Positions 45,656 through 56,541 of a stretch of DNA of 64,000 bases are shown piece after piece. This DNA comes from Panicum virgatum. Lineage: Eukaryota > Streptophyta > Magnoliopsida > Poales > Poaceae. Numbering within the stretch: position 1 is the stretch's first letter; every line of letters starts with the position of its first letter. Under the pieces are notes generated by a model. It had not been told where the DNA came from. It did not search any database and saw only the letters and a list, made by a program, of their open reading frames with translations. The translations under genes were made by a program, and so were the position numbers. The DNA lies in assembly GCF_016808335.1 (NCBI RefSeq), contig NC_053141.1, positions 28,685,249 to 28,749,248 on the forward strand, in the 5' to 3' direction.

Positions 45656-45997
45656 ATGGCGAGATCGGCGCCGCCTGCTCCGACCCGGTCACAGGCGGCT
45701 CCTCGCGGGTCTCCCGCTGGTCGCCGAAGGCGCGCTCCTCTGCTTGGTCTGCGGGCGCTCTGCGCGCGACAAACACCGCCGCCGCCGCGCGCCTGGCCCG
45801 AGCCTGCGGCGAGGAGTCCGGCGCCACGGTCGCCACGATCGAGGATGGGCTCCTTCGTGGCCCCCGTCGCAGTGCGCGTGCGCGTGCGCGTGCTCGCCTG
45901 GCTCGTCTTGCCGTTGATCTGGGTAGTTGCTCCATTTCCCGTTCCGTCGAGCATCTCCAATCGAGTGTCGGATTTGCGAACGCTGGGACTTCCATAA
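45656..45997 (+). CDS. Doubtful small ORF in a GC-rich island, 113 aa
   Basis: An ATG in CCATGG context at 45656 opens a Pro/Arg/Ala-rich frame with one hydrophobic stretch near the end (VLAWLVLPLIWVVAPFPV). Surrounding DNA (45400-46060) is GC-rich and open in all frames, so composition alone may explain it. Its position midway between the second and third membrane-protein genes invites the idea of a decayed paralogue, but I see no alignable motif. Neither domain nor splice structure supports it. Confidence 0.2.
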   Translation: MARSAPPAPTRSQAAPRGSPAGRRRRAPLLGLRALCARQTPPPPRAWPEPAARSPAPRSPRSRMGSFVAPVAVRVRVRVLAWLVLPLIWVVAPFPVPSSISNRVSDLRTLGLP

Positions 45998-46029
45998 TTT
46001 GGGCGCGACGAGCAGCGGCATCGTGCTGA

Positions 46030-47470
46030 GCTCTCACTAGAGCGCCGAGCGCGCCTCCGTCGTCCCGAAGTTGGCACTGTACCCGTGTCCGTGTCTTCCC
46101 TGCATTGGTCGTACGTGCCACTGGGTTGGCTGATTCAAGAGCCTGCGCCAGCGAAGTGGCCAAGTGGGTCTTGAGAGCGCTAGTTGTGCCGTCCTGCGCT
46201 TAGCGACATTGCAAGCTTCCTGGCATCTGTTGTTTCGTGTTTCGTCCAATCGTCCTTCCCAACTTGATCATCAGCCGAGGTTCTTTACAGAGGGGAAGTG
46301 AGGTACGAGTACAGGTACACGACTGACTGAGTTTTTTAAATTTTAGACAAGGAATAAAGCGGGCTCTATATCCATCTGGTGGTGGTGGATATTTACAGCC
46401 AATAGTTATGTGAGTTCTTAGACTCTAAACCTTGAAAGAGGATCTCAAAATACAAGAAAGAAAACTCTAAAACAAAGGAAAAAAAACTAGAAGACTAAGC
46501 TTCAATTTCCTTCTTCGCTCCCGTTTTGTCCTTGCAAAGTCTTTACGCAGCACCAAACTAGCACATCTCTCGTCTTCTTAAAAATTTGATGTCCTCAAGC
46601 TGCTAACTAACAATGTCAGACCAGAGAATATCCAAGGCGACCCGTCAAGAAAAAAAAACGACATCAAAGGTTTTCACTCGGAGATCCACCAACAGCTGCA
46701 GTCAACATCTCACAATGCCTCGTAGGAAACAACGTCGAAAAGTGCCACTGTTATCGACAGGCGTCATGCTGGAAGATGCTTTCTCCCGAAATACAGCACC
46801 ACCGTAAGCGATGGTGATGCCTCTCTTCGAGTCATTTGGCCATGCCGCATCGAAGAAAGGCCCGGTGGCCGCGCGGCCCGTGGACCCGCCGCTGACTTGG
46901 CAGCCCGCCTCAGCACCATGAGCTACTGAGCTCCCCAGCAGTGCCAAGCACGGCCTGCAGGGTAGGTAGCCACGCAGGGGCTGGCGGGCTGCTGCAGGCT
47001 GCCGGCAGCGGCGAGGGATTGCGAGCACAACCGCCATCCCTGACGCGTGAGACTTGGAGGCGCAAGAGACCGGCCATCCACGCCCCTCCCCCCAACCGAT
47101 CTGCAAGGGGCAAGGCCCAACGGACCGGTAGGTGGCGGATCCACTATCACCGGCGCTGGATCTTCAATGGGCAGGGAAAGGATGTGCCCACCGCTGTCCT
47201 CATCGCAGTCGAGTGGGCTCCCACCGGCGAGCTCCGGCAGTGGTGAGGCAGAGGGGAGGAAGGGGCCGAAACTCTGGGAGAGGGGGCGGTGCCACTTGAG
47301 TTGCCCTAGGACAATGCGGGGGCTGGCGGCGGTTCAGTCCACTTGTATGACATTGTATTCGTACAAGCCATGAAGCTAGCCGAGCAAGGACTTCTTCTAC
47401 TAATTAGATCTAAGTTGGATTATCGTATGTAGTTGGTCTCTGAAAGGCTAAGTGCCATGTATACAGTAAT
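46030..47470. other. Intergenic, repeat-like, no gene supported
   Basis: A stretch near 46334 (TTTTTTAAATTTTAGACAAGGAATAAAGC) resembles a minus-strand LINE tail, and 46700-47106 is open on the minus strand for 134 codons without any motif I recognise. I could not place element ends. Confidence 0.35.
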
Positions 47471-48274
47471 ACTCCCTTCGTTCCAAATCATAATTCATTT
47501 GACTTTTTTTATTCTAAGTTTGATCGCTCATCTTATATTCAAAAAACTAGGTGGACTACCCACGCATTTGTGCGGCTAGATATTATATAAAGTTACATCC
47601 TTTATTTTATATTCTAACTTTGTGCTTTTTAAGGTTTGAGTACAAACTATATTTTTTACATGTAATTTTTAAATTTTAATTTATTTTGACATTTTGTAGA
47701 TAACATTAGTATACAAAGTTGTTTATTGAGGGTATGTGTAAACTCTCAAATGTTAATAAAATAGCGTGGATAGTTCATATGAAATAGAGAAATGACCTTA
47801 ATAACCTTATCAGTCTTATCTATTTTCCTTTCGATTTGTCTTTGTCTTCCATTACCTTAAGCTATCTGCACTCTTCATACTATAAATTCATCCTCTAAAA
47901 GAATATTTTGTTCTGGTTATCGAGATTTTCTCCTCTATACCAATTTCTTCTGCACCTTAGTTATTTATATAACTGTTCTATTGCAAAACATTTGCTCCTC
48001 CTGTGTCCCTTGTATACTTTTATTTACCCCATCATTTTGGGTAAATTTTCTTCGTGTGAGTACCTATAAAAAAGGAAATTAATTGTGTACAAATAATTAT
48101 ATAAATTAAGAAAATAACTCATTAGTAATTTATTATTTTGTATGAAATATAATATATTGCTTACCTATGAATAAGTTTCTAGGTATATGGTATGTCCAAA
48201 TCTTTATACAATCTTGTAGCGCTGGTTGTTTTGAGAGAAGTAATACCTATACCACACACACACACACACACATG

Positions 48275-49260
48275 TTACCTTTGATTGATAGGGAGAACTG
48301 TTATCACACAATTAAATTTATAAATCTTTGAATTACCTTGTAACTTAAAATTTTCAACCATTGTCGATGTAGCAATAATAACTGTTTGAGTTTCAGTTAA
48401 ATCTTCACTTATATAATGTGGTAGCCCTCCCGATAATGTTGCTAACTTTTTCACCACTGAATTTGATGTACAATATTTTAATATTGAATCTTTATGCAAG
48501 AAATTATTTTAGCGGATCATAAATTTTATGAATAGGATTCTCTTACCCAAATAAGAGAAGTTCGACGACACAAATATCTTTCGTTCGCTCACTAGGGGTG
48601 TTCTTCTTTATTATTCTTTGTTGCACTGGCCATATATTGGTGAGTAGTCCAATAACATCTGAACATTTGAGAATAAATTAATAAATGGTATACATGATTA
48701 TAAAATAGATAACAATAAAACTAAATAGTTACCTGAGCATTGATGATTTTTATTTTCTCATTCTAGCAGTGTATCTTTTGTAACAAACTAAAAGTAATAC
48801 TGCTTGAATTTATCTGATGGCTCATTCACTTCCTTCACCATTGTATTATATGTAAAAACTATTTTTTTCTCATTACTCAATGGACGGTACCTAATGGATC
48901 CTTCTACTTTGAAGTTACTAAAAACATATATAGAACCCTCGTTTGTTTGTGGCCCGTAAGTATTAATAGACCCTTCCATACAGTAGCATGGATTGTATCA
49001 TTCTATTTAAAGATACTAATTAAGCAAAATTAGGATAATATATACAAACAAAAAAGAAATTGGTAAAAAGAATTACCTGTTCATGCATTAAATTATATCC
49101 ACGCTTATAAGTTCATCAGTTGCATTGTTGATTGAATCCCAAATTCTGATATTTTTTTTTGAATAAGAATCCCAAACTCTGATAACTTTCATTTTAATGC
49201 TCCATAATTTTCCTTTAGTTGTAAGATCACTCAATTTTTTGTATGTCATATCATCAATAC
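48275..49260 (-). pseudogene. RPA70-like single-strand DNA-binding protein gene, decayed, Helitron cargo
   Basis: Blocks on the minus strand match the plant family of replication protein A 70-kDa subunit-like proteins in order. 49255-49090: KKLSDLTTKGKLWSIKMKV...WDS...NNATDELISVDII, the first OB-fold. 48990-48788: ATVWKGL-like start, then NTYGPQTNEGSIYVFSNFKV and KIVFTYNTMVKEV. 48685-48560: DVIGLLTNIWPVQ...ERTKDICVVELLLFG. 48499-48275: a later block. AT-rich gaps between them look like introns. Damage: a near-duplicated word (TTTGGGATTC twice within about 35 bp, 49148-49185) and a stop in the first block, so I call it a pseudogene. RPA-like genes are commonly carried by plant Helitrons and may help bind single-stranded replication intermediates. 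Confidence 0.72.
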
Positions 49261-50047
49261 CTTACTTGAAAAGAAACCATATATATTAGCTGCAAGTTTA
49301 TATTAGTTGAAACGACATGATATTTTAATAATTATTTTTGTAAATATTATTCATGAAAGAAATTTGCATGGAAGTGTGATAATAGCTTACCGAGTGATCT
49401 AATAAATAAAGGACAAACATGTAGCATTAATCAATCTGCCTACTCTAAAGTTAAAACAAAAATATGTAGCGTTACCTCTGTTGTTGCCTGCTATAATTAA
49501 TTGTAGCTACTCTGGCTGATGCCACCTTGCACAGATCATTCACTGAATATGAGAGTTTCATCGACAAAGATACTTTGTTTTAATAAATTTTATTACTTAA
49601 CTCATCCCCGTATATTCATGATGAGCTATGGACGAATATGCAAGCAAGAGAGTACCTTTGTAGGGGGGTTTGTTAAGCTGATGCCGCAGCGCATGGAGAG
49701 GCTGAGAACTTCAAGCAATCTGATGTTCAATGCTACGAAGATCTCCGGCGAGGTGTAGAGATCGCATAGGCAAGTTCTGGAACTCCGGCGGCGAGGCGTA
49801 GAGATCGTAGAGGCGAGCCACGTTGTGGAACTCCGGCGGCAAGTCCTACATATTGCTTTTATGAAGTCAACCTATTCTCCTCGTATGGGTTCTATTTAGA
49901 TTTTTAAAAAAATAAATTTGTCTCATTTATGAAAACATGATGACGTCGTCAACTTGTTTTTCTCGTATGGATTTTGTTTAGATCTGTGATTAACGTATTC
50001 ATGTGCCGCACGTTAAGTACATTGGTTGCGGTGAGCCCAGCTAATAA

Positions 50048-50191
50048 GATAAGGGGTATTTTTGACTAATTTTATTACAATGGCAGTGGTGGGTTATTTA
50101 AATTTTTGTTATTTTCTCGATAAGGGGTATTTTTGATTAATTTTATTATAATGGCAGTGGTGGGTAATTTAAATTTTTCTTATTTTCTTCG
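50048..50191. repeat. Two tandem copies of a 71-72-bp unit
   Basis: GATAAGGGGTATTTTTGA(C/T)TAATTTTATTA(C/T)AATGGCAGTGGTGGGT is present at 50048 and 50120 with few differences. It is in the 5' part of the Helitron (minus orientation). Confidence 0.85.
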
Positions 50192-50299
50192 ATTAACGTG
50201 AAAATTTCTAGGCCTTGAGAGTGAACGTGGAGGCTCCATTTGTTGGCCAAATAATAAGATAATAGATTGCGCAAAATATCACGTCTTTTTTAAGCAAAA

Positions 50300-51152
50300 A
50301 AGGAATAATCCAGAGCATGATGCTATTAGTCCAGTTTATTTAGATATCAAGTGAGGCGCAAGGCTTTGGTTGGGTTGCGACACTGGTTGGCTTGGTCCGA
50401 AGGCCGTGGTGGCTAGTCATAGGCGGGGATGCGACCATGGACCGGCCACCACAATCTTGGGACCAAGTCAACAAGGCACAACTCAACTAAGGCTTTAGGC
50501 TTAACTAAATTTAAACAACTATCTTGATAGGTAAGAGATACCCCTCCTTATATATTGTGTTCGGATGACATCAATTTTCAATGTGGAACTAAACTCATAT
50601 TGTATATATGTTGCCTAATTTCTTTTACTTTATATGGAAAAATAAACTGCACAATTGTCCATATATGTATCCTTAATGAGCTTCGATCTCACCTTATTCA
50701 TTCATCATCTGATTGGTCATTATTATACATGTGGATGCTTATATAACCATGAGAATTATAACGACGTACATATTCTTATTCAAACACGCACAAAGCCACG
50801 CAGTGGAACAACAGCTTCTACTAATTAGCTCTAAGTTGGATTATTGTATTCTCTGGAAATTAGAGTGGTCAGGCGCCTTGTATATACAGTAATCCCATCC
50901 CTTTTCGAGCACGTGGATTAAAAGGTAGTTAGAATAGAAATTATTAGGAACCTTATAACAATTTGACGCAAGGATATCCTCTAAATCCATATATAGGTGT
51001 AAATGTACTCTTTCACAATCGAATTGCATCCATTTACCATATAGCTACAACTTCCATGGCAGATATTTTTCAACTGAATTGAATTGGATCAAGTTATTCC
51101 TTGCTATATAACACAAAATCTTGATAAGTTATAAGGTTACTCTTTACGGTTC
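50300..51152. repeat. Unclassified repeat R1 with conserved hairpin, plus flank
   Basis: About 50340-50610 aligns with 54570-54840: both have a TTGG(T)CC...GTGG(T)...(A)CCACAATCTT(G/A)GGAC inverted repeat around CTAGTCATA, then 'actcaac(t/c)aa(g/a)gc' and 'caatgtggaactaaac'. Diverged copies of one unit. No gene. Confidence 0.6.
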
Positions 51153-51380
51153 GAGCTAGACTCAAAATCTTGAGTTGAGTTGTGACACTATGACCCTAGT
51201 TTGGTTATGGTCTATTATTCACGCGGCATTCCAAATACACCCCAAATCATGACATCCGGTTTCCGCGCTGCTCCTTGCTGGTAAGTTGCAGCTAAATTCA
51301 TATTCCATAGTTATATAGTTTGTTTGATTTTATAATGATAATTTATTTTGTACGAGTTTTTTTTATTTTGACGTCCAAAG
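51153..51380. repeat. 228-bp duplication, left copy
   Basis: Nearly identical to 54135-54363: one dinucleotide difference near the start (CT against TG) and a one-base difference in a T-run. It lies to the left of a truncated LTR. Confidence 0.9.
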
Positions 51381-51384
51381 AAAG

Positions 51385-54134
51385 GAGTTTTCAAAATCCA
51401 TTATCTTGCACCGAGTAACACGTAGGGTTGATCCACACAGGATCCAAGTTTTAAATTGTTACCGGACTCCTCATCCGCCGTAGCACGCGGCACAACTGCC
51501 GGACACTTTTCCAAAACAACACACGCCAACTCATCCATTCCCAGAAGAAACACTAGTTATGTGACCACACCGTAACTCGCCCAGTACCGTGGGCACGGCT
51601 ATTGGAATAGATTCTTAACTCTACAGAGGTGTGTCACTTTACCCACAAGCGGGGTATCACAACTCGAACACCTTAGTGTCGGTGCAGATCCCAACAAAGC
51701 CATTACCCACCTTAGCTAGACCTGACTAGCCACCACGAGCTTCACCAAGGGGCCATCGACCTATCTCCGAGGTTTAACCGGGGCATAAGTCACACAGAGC
51801 ATATCCCTTCTCCTTGGTCACCCGTTGCTCTCAGCTCTCCTGATGGCTATCAGATTAACTAGTGGGGTTTATGCTAAGCCGTTGCCCATACAATGGTCGA
51901 GTGGTTTGCACGATAGTGGTGTTAGGTGAGATGACACACCAACTCGGTCCTTAGTTGTGACAAGATGGATATATCCATTCCTTGCTCTACCACACAGGTA
52001 CGAGCACACCGTTCGGCAATTCACACAGAAATGACATCCATCCTGTCTAAACTTATATTTCGAAAAATTCCATGTTTTCCCCTCCCACACACACTCACGC
52101 ATTTTCTTTATAAAACAAGTTATACCGAGTTTAAGGTCCTAAGCGTTCTAGCAGCAATTAACATCCAAACACATTCAGACATTAATCTAGGTGGTCAAGG
52201 AATGGTTATAACAAAACAAGGGGTGGCTATCCAACCATGTTTTCCGCAGGCAAAACATATGCAATTTTATAAAACAGGCCATTAGGTTGTGTTTATAAAA
52301 ACTAGGACAAAACATGCATCAAAGGGCGGGATTGAACTTGCCGTCTTCAAAGCCTTCCGGGAAGTCCTGCTCGAGGTACTGTCCTACGGGTTCGGGGTCG
52401 TGGAACTGATCCTCGTTCGCTTGCTCGCAGTACTGCTCGTCGACGGGTTCTCCCTCGTTCACACCGTGATCTATGACGCATACAAACAAACACACAATCA
52501 AGAAAAAGAAATAAAAATTTTATCGCTGAGCTCGAATCGGAAACAATTAAGATACGGAGGTAGGAGTAATATTTTTGAGCGGTTTTCTACTGGCATGGCC
52601 AAAACTATGTTAGAAACGGTGTGGTAAAGTTTCAGGTCGATCGGAGATTGTTTGGCACATGAAATGATAAGTTAACAGGGTGTTTAGAGTCTAAACAAAG
52701 GTCCAGGGACTTATTTGTAATTAGTGAAAGGACCTAATTGGAGTTCTGGGAAATGTTTGGGTTAATCTAGAAAAAGGTAGGGGTTTATTTATAAATGTGT
52801 TATATAGTGGAAGGGTCTGTTTTGAAATATAATAAAAGAGGGGGTTTCTTTTGCAAAATAGTTAGAAAGGTGGAAGGACTCTTAAGGAAATAGAAGAAGG
52901 GCCAGGGGGTTATGGGCAAATTGCCCCTCTACTTCTCCCTCGCGACCAAAACAGGGGAGGGGGGAGGCGGCTCGCCGGCGATGGCCTGGACGGTGGCCCT
53001 GGGCTCGATGGCGGTCAAGGGGAGGGGGAAAAGCACCAGGGGACCATGAGGAGTCGATTCCCCCGCTCACCATGGGTTGGGATGGAGCGAGGGGGCGGCG
53101 CGATGGTGGCCTGCGGCGGCGGGCTCTGGAGCTCGGCGTGGCGGCGCTGCGGAGCTAGGAAGGAGGCAAGCGGTGGCTGTGGTGGCTTGTGGTGCGGAGG
53201 AACAGCGCGGGGGTCCCTTTATAGGGCGAGTAAGGCGGTGGAGGGCGGGGCGCGTCGGTGGTGGCCCGGCGGGATTCGCGGCCGGCTTTAATGGCGATGG
53301 GGGCGAGCTGCTGTGCTGCTCGGTGTCGCGAAGCGGTGGCGCGGGCGGCGAGGTCAGCACAGGGTGACGCAACAGCTCAGGCAGGCGGCGAGCGGGGCAG
53401 GCGGCGCTATGCAGCTTGACGACGGAGGGCGCGGCGAGTGACGGGTAAGCAGGGCGGCGTTGTTGCTTGGCGACGGGCGGCGCGGCTAGTGCACGTGGGA
53501 GCAATGGCCTGGCGCGTGTGGGCAGGGCAGGGCAGGGCGGGCCGCCAGCGGCGTGCGCACTCGTGGGCACGGCGGGGCACGTGGCGTCGCGGCTCGGTGC
53601 GCTGGGGCACGGCGAGCGCGTGCGCGCTTGTGCGCTTGGGGGCACAGGGACGCAGTGAAGGTCAGCACGGCGTGGTGCCGGCGGCAGTGCGCGGTCCCGT
53701 CGCGGGGCCGGGCTGTCGCGCGTGCGTCTCGTGGAAGAAAACAGGGCAAGGGGGCCTGGCTTGCCGAGCGTGCACGCGGCGTGGTGCAGCGCTGCTGCTC
53801 AAGCAAGCTTGCAGCAAGCAAGCCTGCTGGAACGCGGTGGCAGCAGGTGTGTTGAGGTTGCTCGTGCTCGTGCCTAGCTTGCTTGTGTTTGTTCATGGTT
53901 CGTTTGTGAGCGAAGTGCACAGCATGGAGATAGAGGGAGAGAGAAGAGGTTTGAGAATAAAGGATTATGAGACCAGGATAGACTGATAGGTTGAAAATAT
54001 TTGGACGGAAATTAGGCATAGGACGGAGTTAAGATGACAAAAGAATTTGAGCTCAAGAGATAAATTTTGCAATAAATTTTGAAAATAGTTTTGAATTCGA
54101 GTGATTTATGAATTTGAATTTTTGGGATGTCACA
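51385..54134 (+). mobile_element. Gypsy-type LTR, left end truncated
   Basis: Resembles 28414-31128 in layout: an early part with 'cgggcacggctat...ctacagaggtgtgtcacttt', a TATA-like CCCTTTATAGG near 53215, a GC-rich block (52920-53860), and an end GGGATGTCACA (54134). The expected TGTCACACCC start is missing, so the left end is lost at the junction with the left duplication. Long open frames in 53046-54019 occur on both strands and are compositional. Confidence 0.65.
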
Positions 54135-54363
54135 GAGCTAGATGCAAAATCTTGAGTTGAGTTGTGACACTATGACCCTAGTTTGGTTATGGTCTATTAT
54201 TCACGCGGCATTCCAAATACACCCCAAATCATGACATCCGGTTTCCGCGCTGCTCCTTGCTGGTAAGTTGCAGCTAAATTCATATTCCATAGTTATATAG
54301 TTTGTTTGATTTTATAATGATAATTTATTTTGTACGAGTTTTTTTTTATTTTGACGTCCAAAG
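54135..54363. repeat. 228-bp duplication, right copy
   Basis: Directly follows the LTR end and continues into AGATTGAAAACAG, which seems to be the original right neighbour. See the left copy at 51153. Confidence 0.9.
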
Positions 54364-55769
54364 AGATTGAAAACAGAAGATACACTATCAGCGTGTTGTC
54401 TGGCAGATTGGTTTGGGTGACATCCCATGGCGCGGCTGCTTGTTGCTTTCAAGTTACAACTAAATTCAAATTTTGTGATATTAGTTTGTTCATTTAGAAA
54501 ATAGTGAACAATTTTATATGAGATATTATTCATTTATGAAGATATGCCCCATTAAGCAACTTGTTTGGATTAGTTTGAGTTAGGCGCAAGATCTTGCTTG
54601 AATTCTGGCACCGGTCGATTTAGTCCTAAGATTGTGGTAGCTAGTCATAGAGGACGTGGGCTACAAACTCCAATACCAGCCACCACAATCTTAGGACGAG
54701 ATCAACTAGGCCATAACTCAACCAAAGCCATGGGCCTAACTTCATGTAAATCAACTTGTTTGTGGGATGAGAGCTATTCCATCATATATGGTGTGATATC
54801 TCCACATCAAGTTTCAATGTGGAACTAAACCGCTCATAATTATAATACAAATTATATATGAATTAATTATATCCTATCTATTCGATGTGTATGTGCCCTA
54901 TTATTTTAGATGGATATCAGCTATGCCATGGTTTTAGATGGCAAATCCATCATCCATTGGGGTGTAGTGGTTTGTAATAAAAAAAACTCATCCATGGGGA
55001 TACTGCAAATCCATTTGGAGCTGCAACCCCAAATCCATTGGCAAATCCATCATCCTGAACACACCCTGGTAGCTTTTCACGGAGGAGCGAGGCAGTTGTG
55101 TCTGTCGTGATACTGCAAATCTGTTACGTTTGTTATTCTCTGCTCTGACTTGCTAGTACAAGTATTGACATTACGTTGAATTTGAAACTCTACTTCGAGT
55201 TCTTAAAAAAAACTGTATTTTGGGCAGGTTGTAGCACAGGTTTCAGCTGTCCAGTTTTCTTAGTGTTGACCAGAAATTGTGTAGGGCATGGCCAAGGTTA
55301 AGCATAATTCTATAGAAAAATAGCGCAACTACAATGAAATGATTTGTTTCTATCCGAATCGAACTCGATGCGAACCGAACATGCCCAGATGAAGCTCCGG
55401 CTGTCATCCAGGTAAAAGAAAACAGAGTACCGGGCAGAGTAACTGCTCTGTAAGTTCTAGCATCATCATGTGAATCTCTGCCTCTGGTGTGGAAAATAAG
55501 CATAGCCAGCAAAAAGCAGTGCACAGCTAGCTGGGTGCCCTTAGCACAGCCCAGCGAACCCCTCCTCCATTTGGGCCAGACCCAACATGACCCAGTGGGC
55601 TCCACGCGGCACACGGGCACGCTTCCGCTCAGAACGCCCCCGTGCTCCGCAGCGCCCCGCTCTTCTCACGCCACGCGGTCACGCTCACGCCCACGCTCGC
55701 GGCGCTCAGACCAACTCGGCAACTCGTCTGCTCCCCAGCGCGGAAAGCTCGTAGACCCTAGGGTTTCCC
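54364..55769 (+). other. Upstream region of the third membrane-protein gene
   Basis: A further diverged version of the 228-bp unit (54410-54520, 'gcgcggctgctt...aagttacaactaaattcaaa') and the second R-type repeat with its perfect 16-bp hairpin (54623-54638/54682-54697). The last 250 bp are GC-rich leader, with CCCTAGGGTTT (telo-box-like, 55756-55766) just before the ATG. Confidence 0.5.
54623..54697. repeat. 16-bp perfect inverted repeat with 43-nt loop
   Basis: GTCCTAAGATTGTGGT pairs with ACCACAATCTTAGGAC. A diverged version is found at about 50395-50470, so the fold is kept in both copies of the repeat. Confidence 0.8.
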
Positions 55770-56541
55770 ATGGCGGCGGCGGCGGCGGCGGCGGCGGAGA
55801 GGACTCCAAGCGGCCGGCGGCTCGTCTCCCTGGCCGTGCTCGCCGCGTTCCTGCTCGGCGCACTCTGGCTGGCGAGCGCCCTCCACGTCTCCAGGTCCCT
55901 GGAGCGCTTCCTCGCCGTGGAGTGCTCGGTGTGGGGCCACGAGGAGAGCTGCTTCGTCGCGATCAGGTGGGCGGGCACCGCGGGCTTCGTCGCTCTGGCT
56001 TCCGCCGTCGCGCTGTCCTACGGGGAGGCCGCGCGCCGCCGTGAACAGGTGGTTCGTCATCCACCGGTTCGCTTCTTCCTTCTGCCCGCAGCGTTACCCC
56101 TCTTCTCCTCCCCCTTTTTGTGGCTCTACATGTATTGATTTTGATTGCTGGTGTTCGCTGCTTCGCTTCTCTTGGCGGTAGGCCGGTGGAGCAAAGGGTG
56201 AGGACGAAGGCCCTCCTGGTAGCGAGCCGGAACGCGATCGTGCCAGTGCTGTGACCATTCACGCCATTGCGCTTTACCAGATCTACTTGATGCCTGCTGT
56301 GCTCTTCGTTGTGGGCAAGGCGCTCAGCTACGCAGGCGCTCGGCGTCTCGTGAAGGACCCGGCTGGTCAGGAGGCTGCGTATCTGTTCCATACCGGTTCC
56401 AACATCCACAATGCCGCATACCCGGCTCTGTCTGTTGTGCACTGCTGCTCCGTCATTCCCTACATGCTGCTGCGATTGGTGTGGTTTGTGAGAGACAATT
56501 GTGTGGGATCGTCGCTGGTGGCATGCGATGCCCAAATGTGA
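55770..56541 (+). CDS. Four-pass membrane protein, possible paralogue 3, about 212 aa
   Basis: Not recognised by name. Exon 1 55770-56048, exon 2 56182-56541; intron 133 bp (CAG|GTGGTT...GGTAG|GCC), phase 0. It opens with a run of nine residues of Ala after Met (a GCG repeat). Membrane segments: about 17-38, 64-84, about 121-143 and 175-197. LERFLAVECSVWG resembles VERFLSDEAYVWP of paralogue 2, but it sits before segment 2 instead of before segment 3, and the C-terminal SVW-CVY motif is absent. Same size, exon number, intron phase and number of membrane segments suggest common origin; sequence support is weak. HTGSNIHNAAYPALSVVH in the last third may be a useful search tag. Start at CCATGG; a telo-box-like CCCTAGGGTTT precedes it. 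Confidence 0.72.

Larger units (their letters stand above)
47547..50266 (-). mobile_element. Helitron, non-autonomous, 2.72 kb
   Basis: On the minus strand it starts TCTATTATCTTATTATT (50266 down) after an A, and ends CTAG (47550-47547) before a T. This is insertion between A and T without target duplication, as for Helitrons. Short hairpins lie just inside the 3' end (CGCA-CAAA-TGCG and GTGG-GTAGT-CCAC). Removing 47547-50266 restores a continuous MITE sequence, which fixes both ends. No Rep/helicase is present; the cargo is an RPA70-like remnant. Confidence 0.8.
47471..50300. mobile_element. Stowaway-like MITE fragment split by a Helitron
   Basis: Left part 47471-47546 (ACTCCCTTCGTTCCAAATCA...ATTTGACTTTTT...TTGATCGCTCATCTTATATTCAAAAAA) is a grass Stowaway-like terminus. 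The sequence continues after the Helitron as TTGCGCAAAATATCACG (50267 on), which is how that MITE family reads. The right terminal repeat was not found, so the MITE is incomplete. Confidence 0.55.

Noticed and set aside
45409..46163. Several long frames around 45.4-46.2 kb as a fourth member of the membrane-protein set
   Set aside because: Only one weak hydrophobic segment, no alignable motif and no convincing splice sites. Kept only as a doubtful ORF.
48255..48275. CA microsatellite (about 20 bp)
   Set aside because: Short simple repeat of the kind expected by chance in plant DNA; nothing further to say.
53046..54019. Frames of 177-192 codons on both strands near 53.5 kb
   Set aside because: Low-complexity Ala/Arg/His/Pro translation in an LTR-derived GC-rich block. 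No motif and competing frames everywhere.
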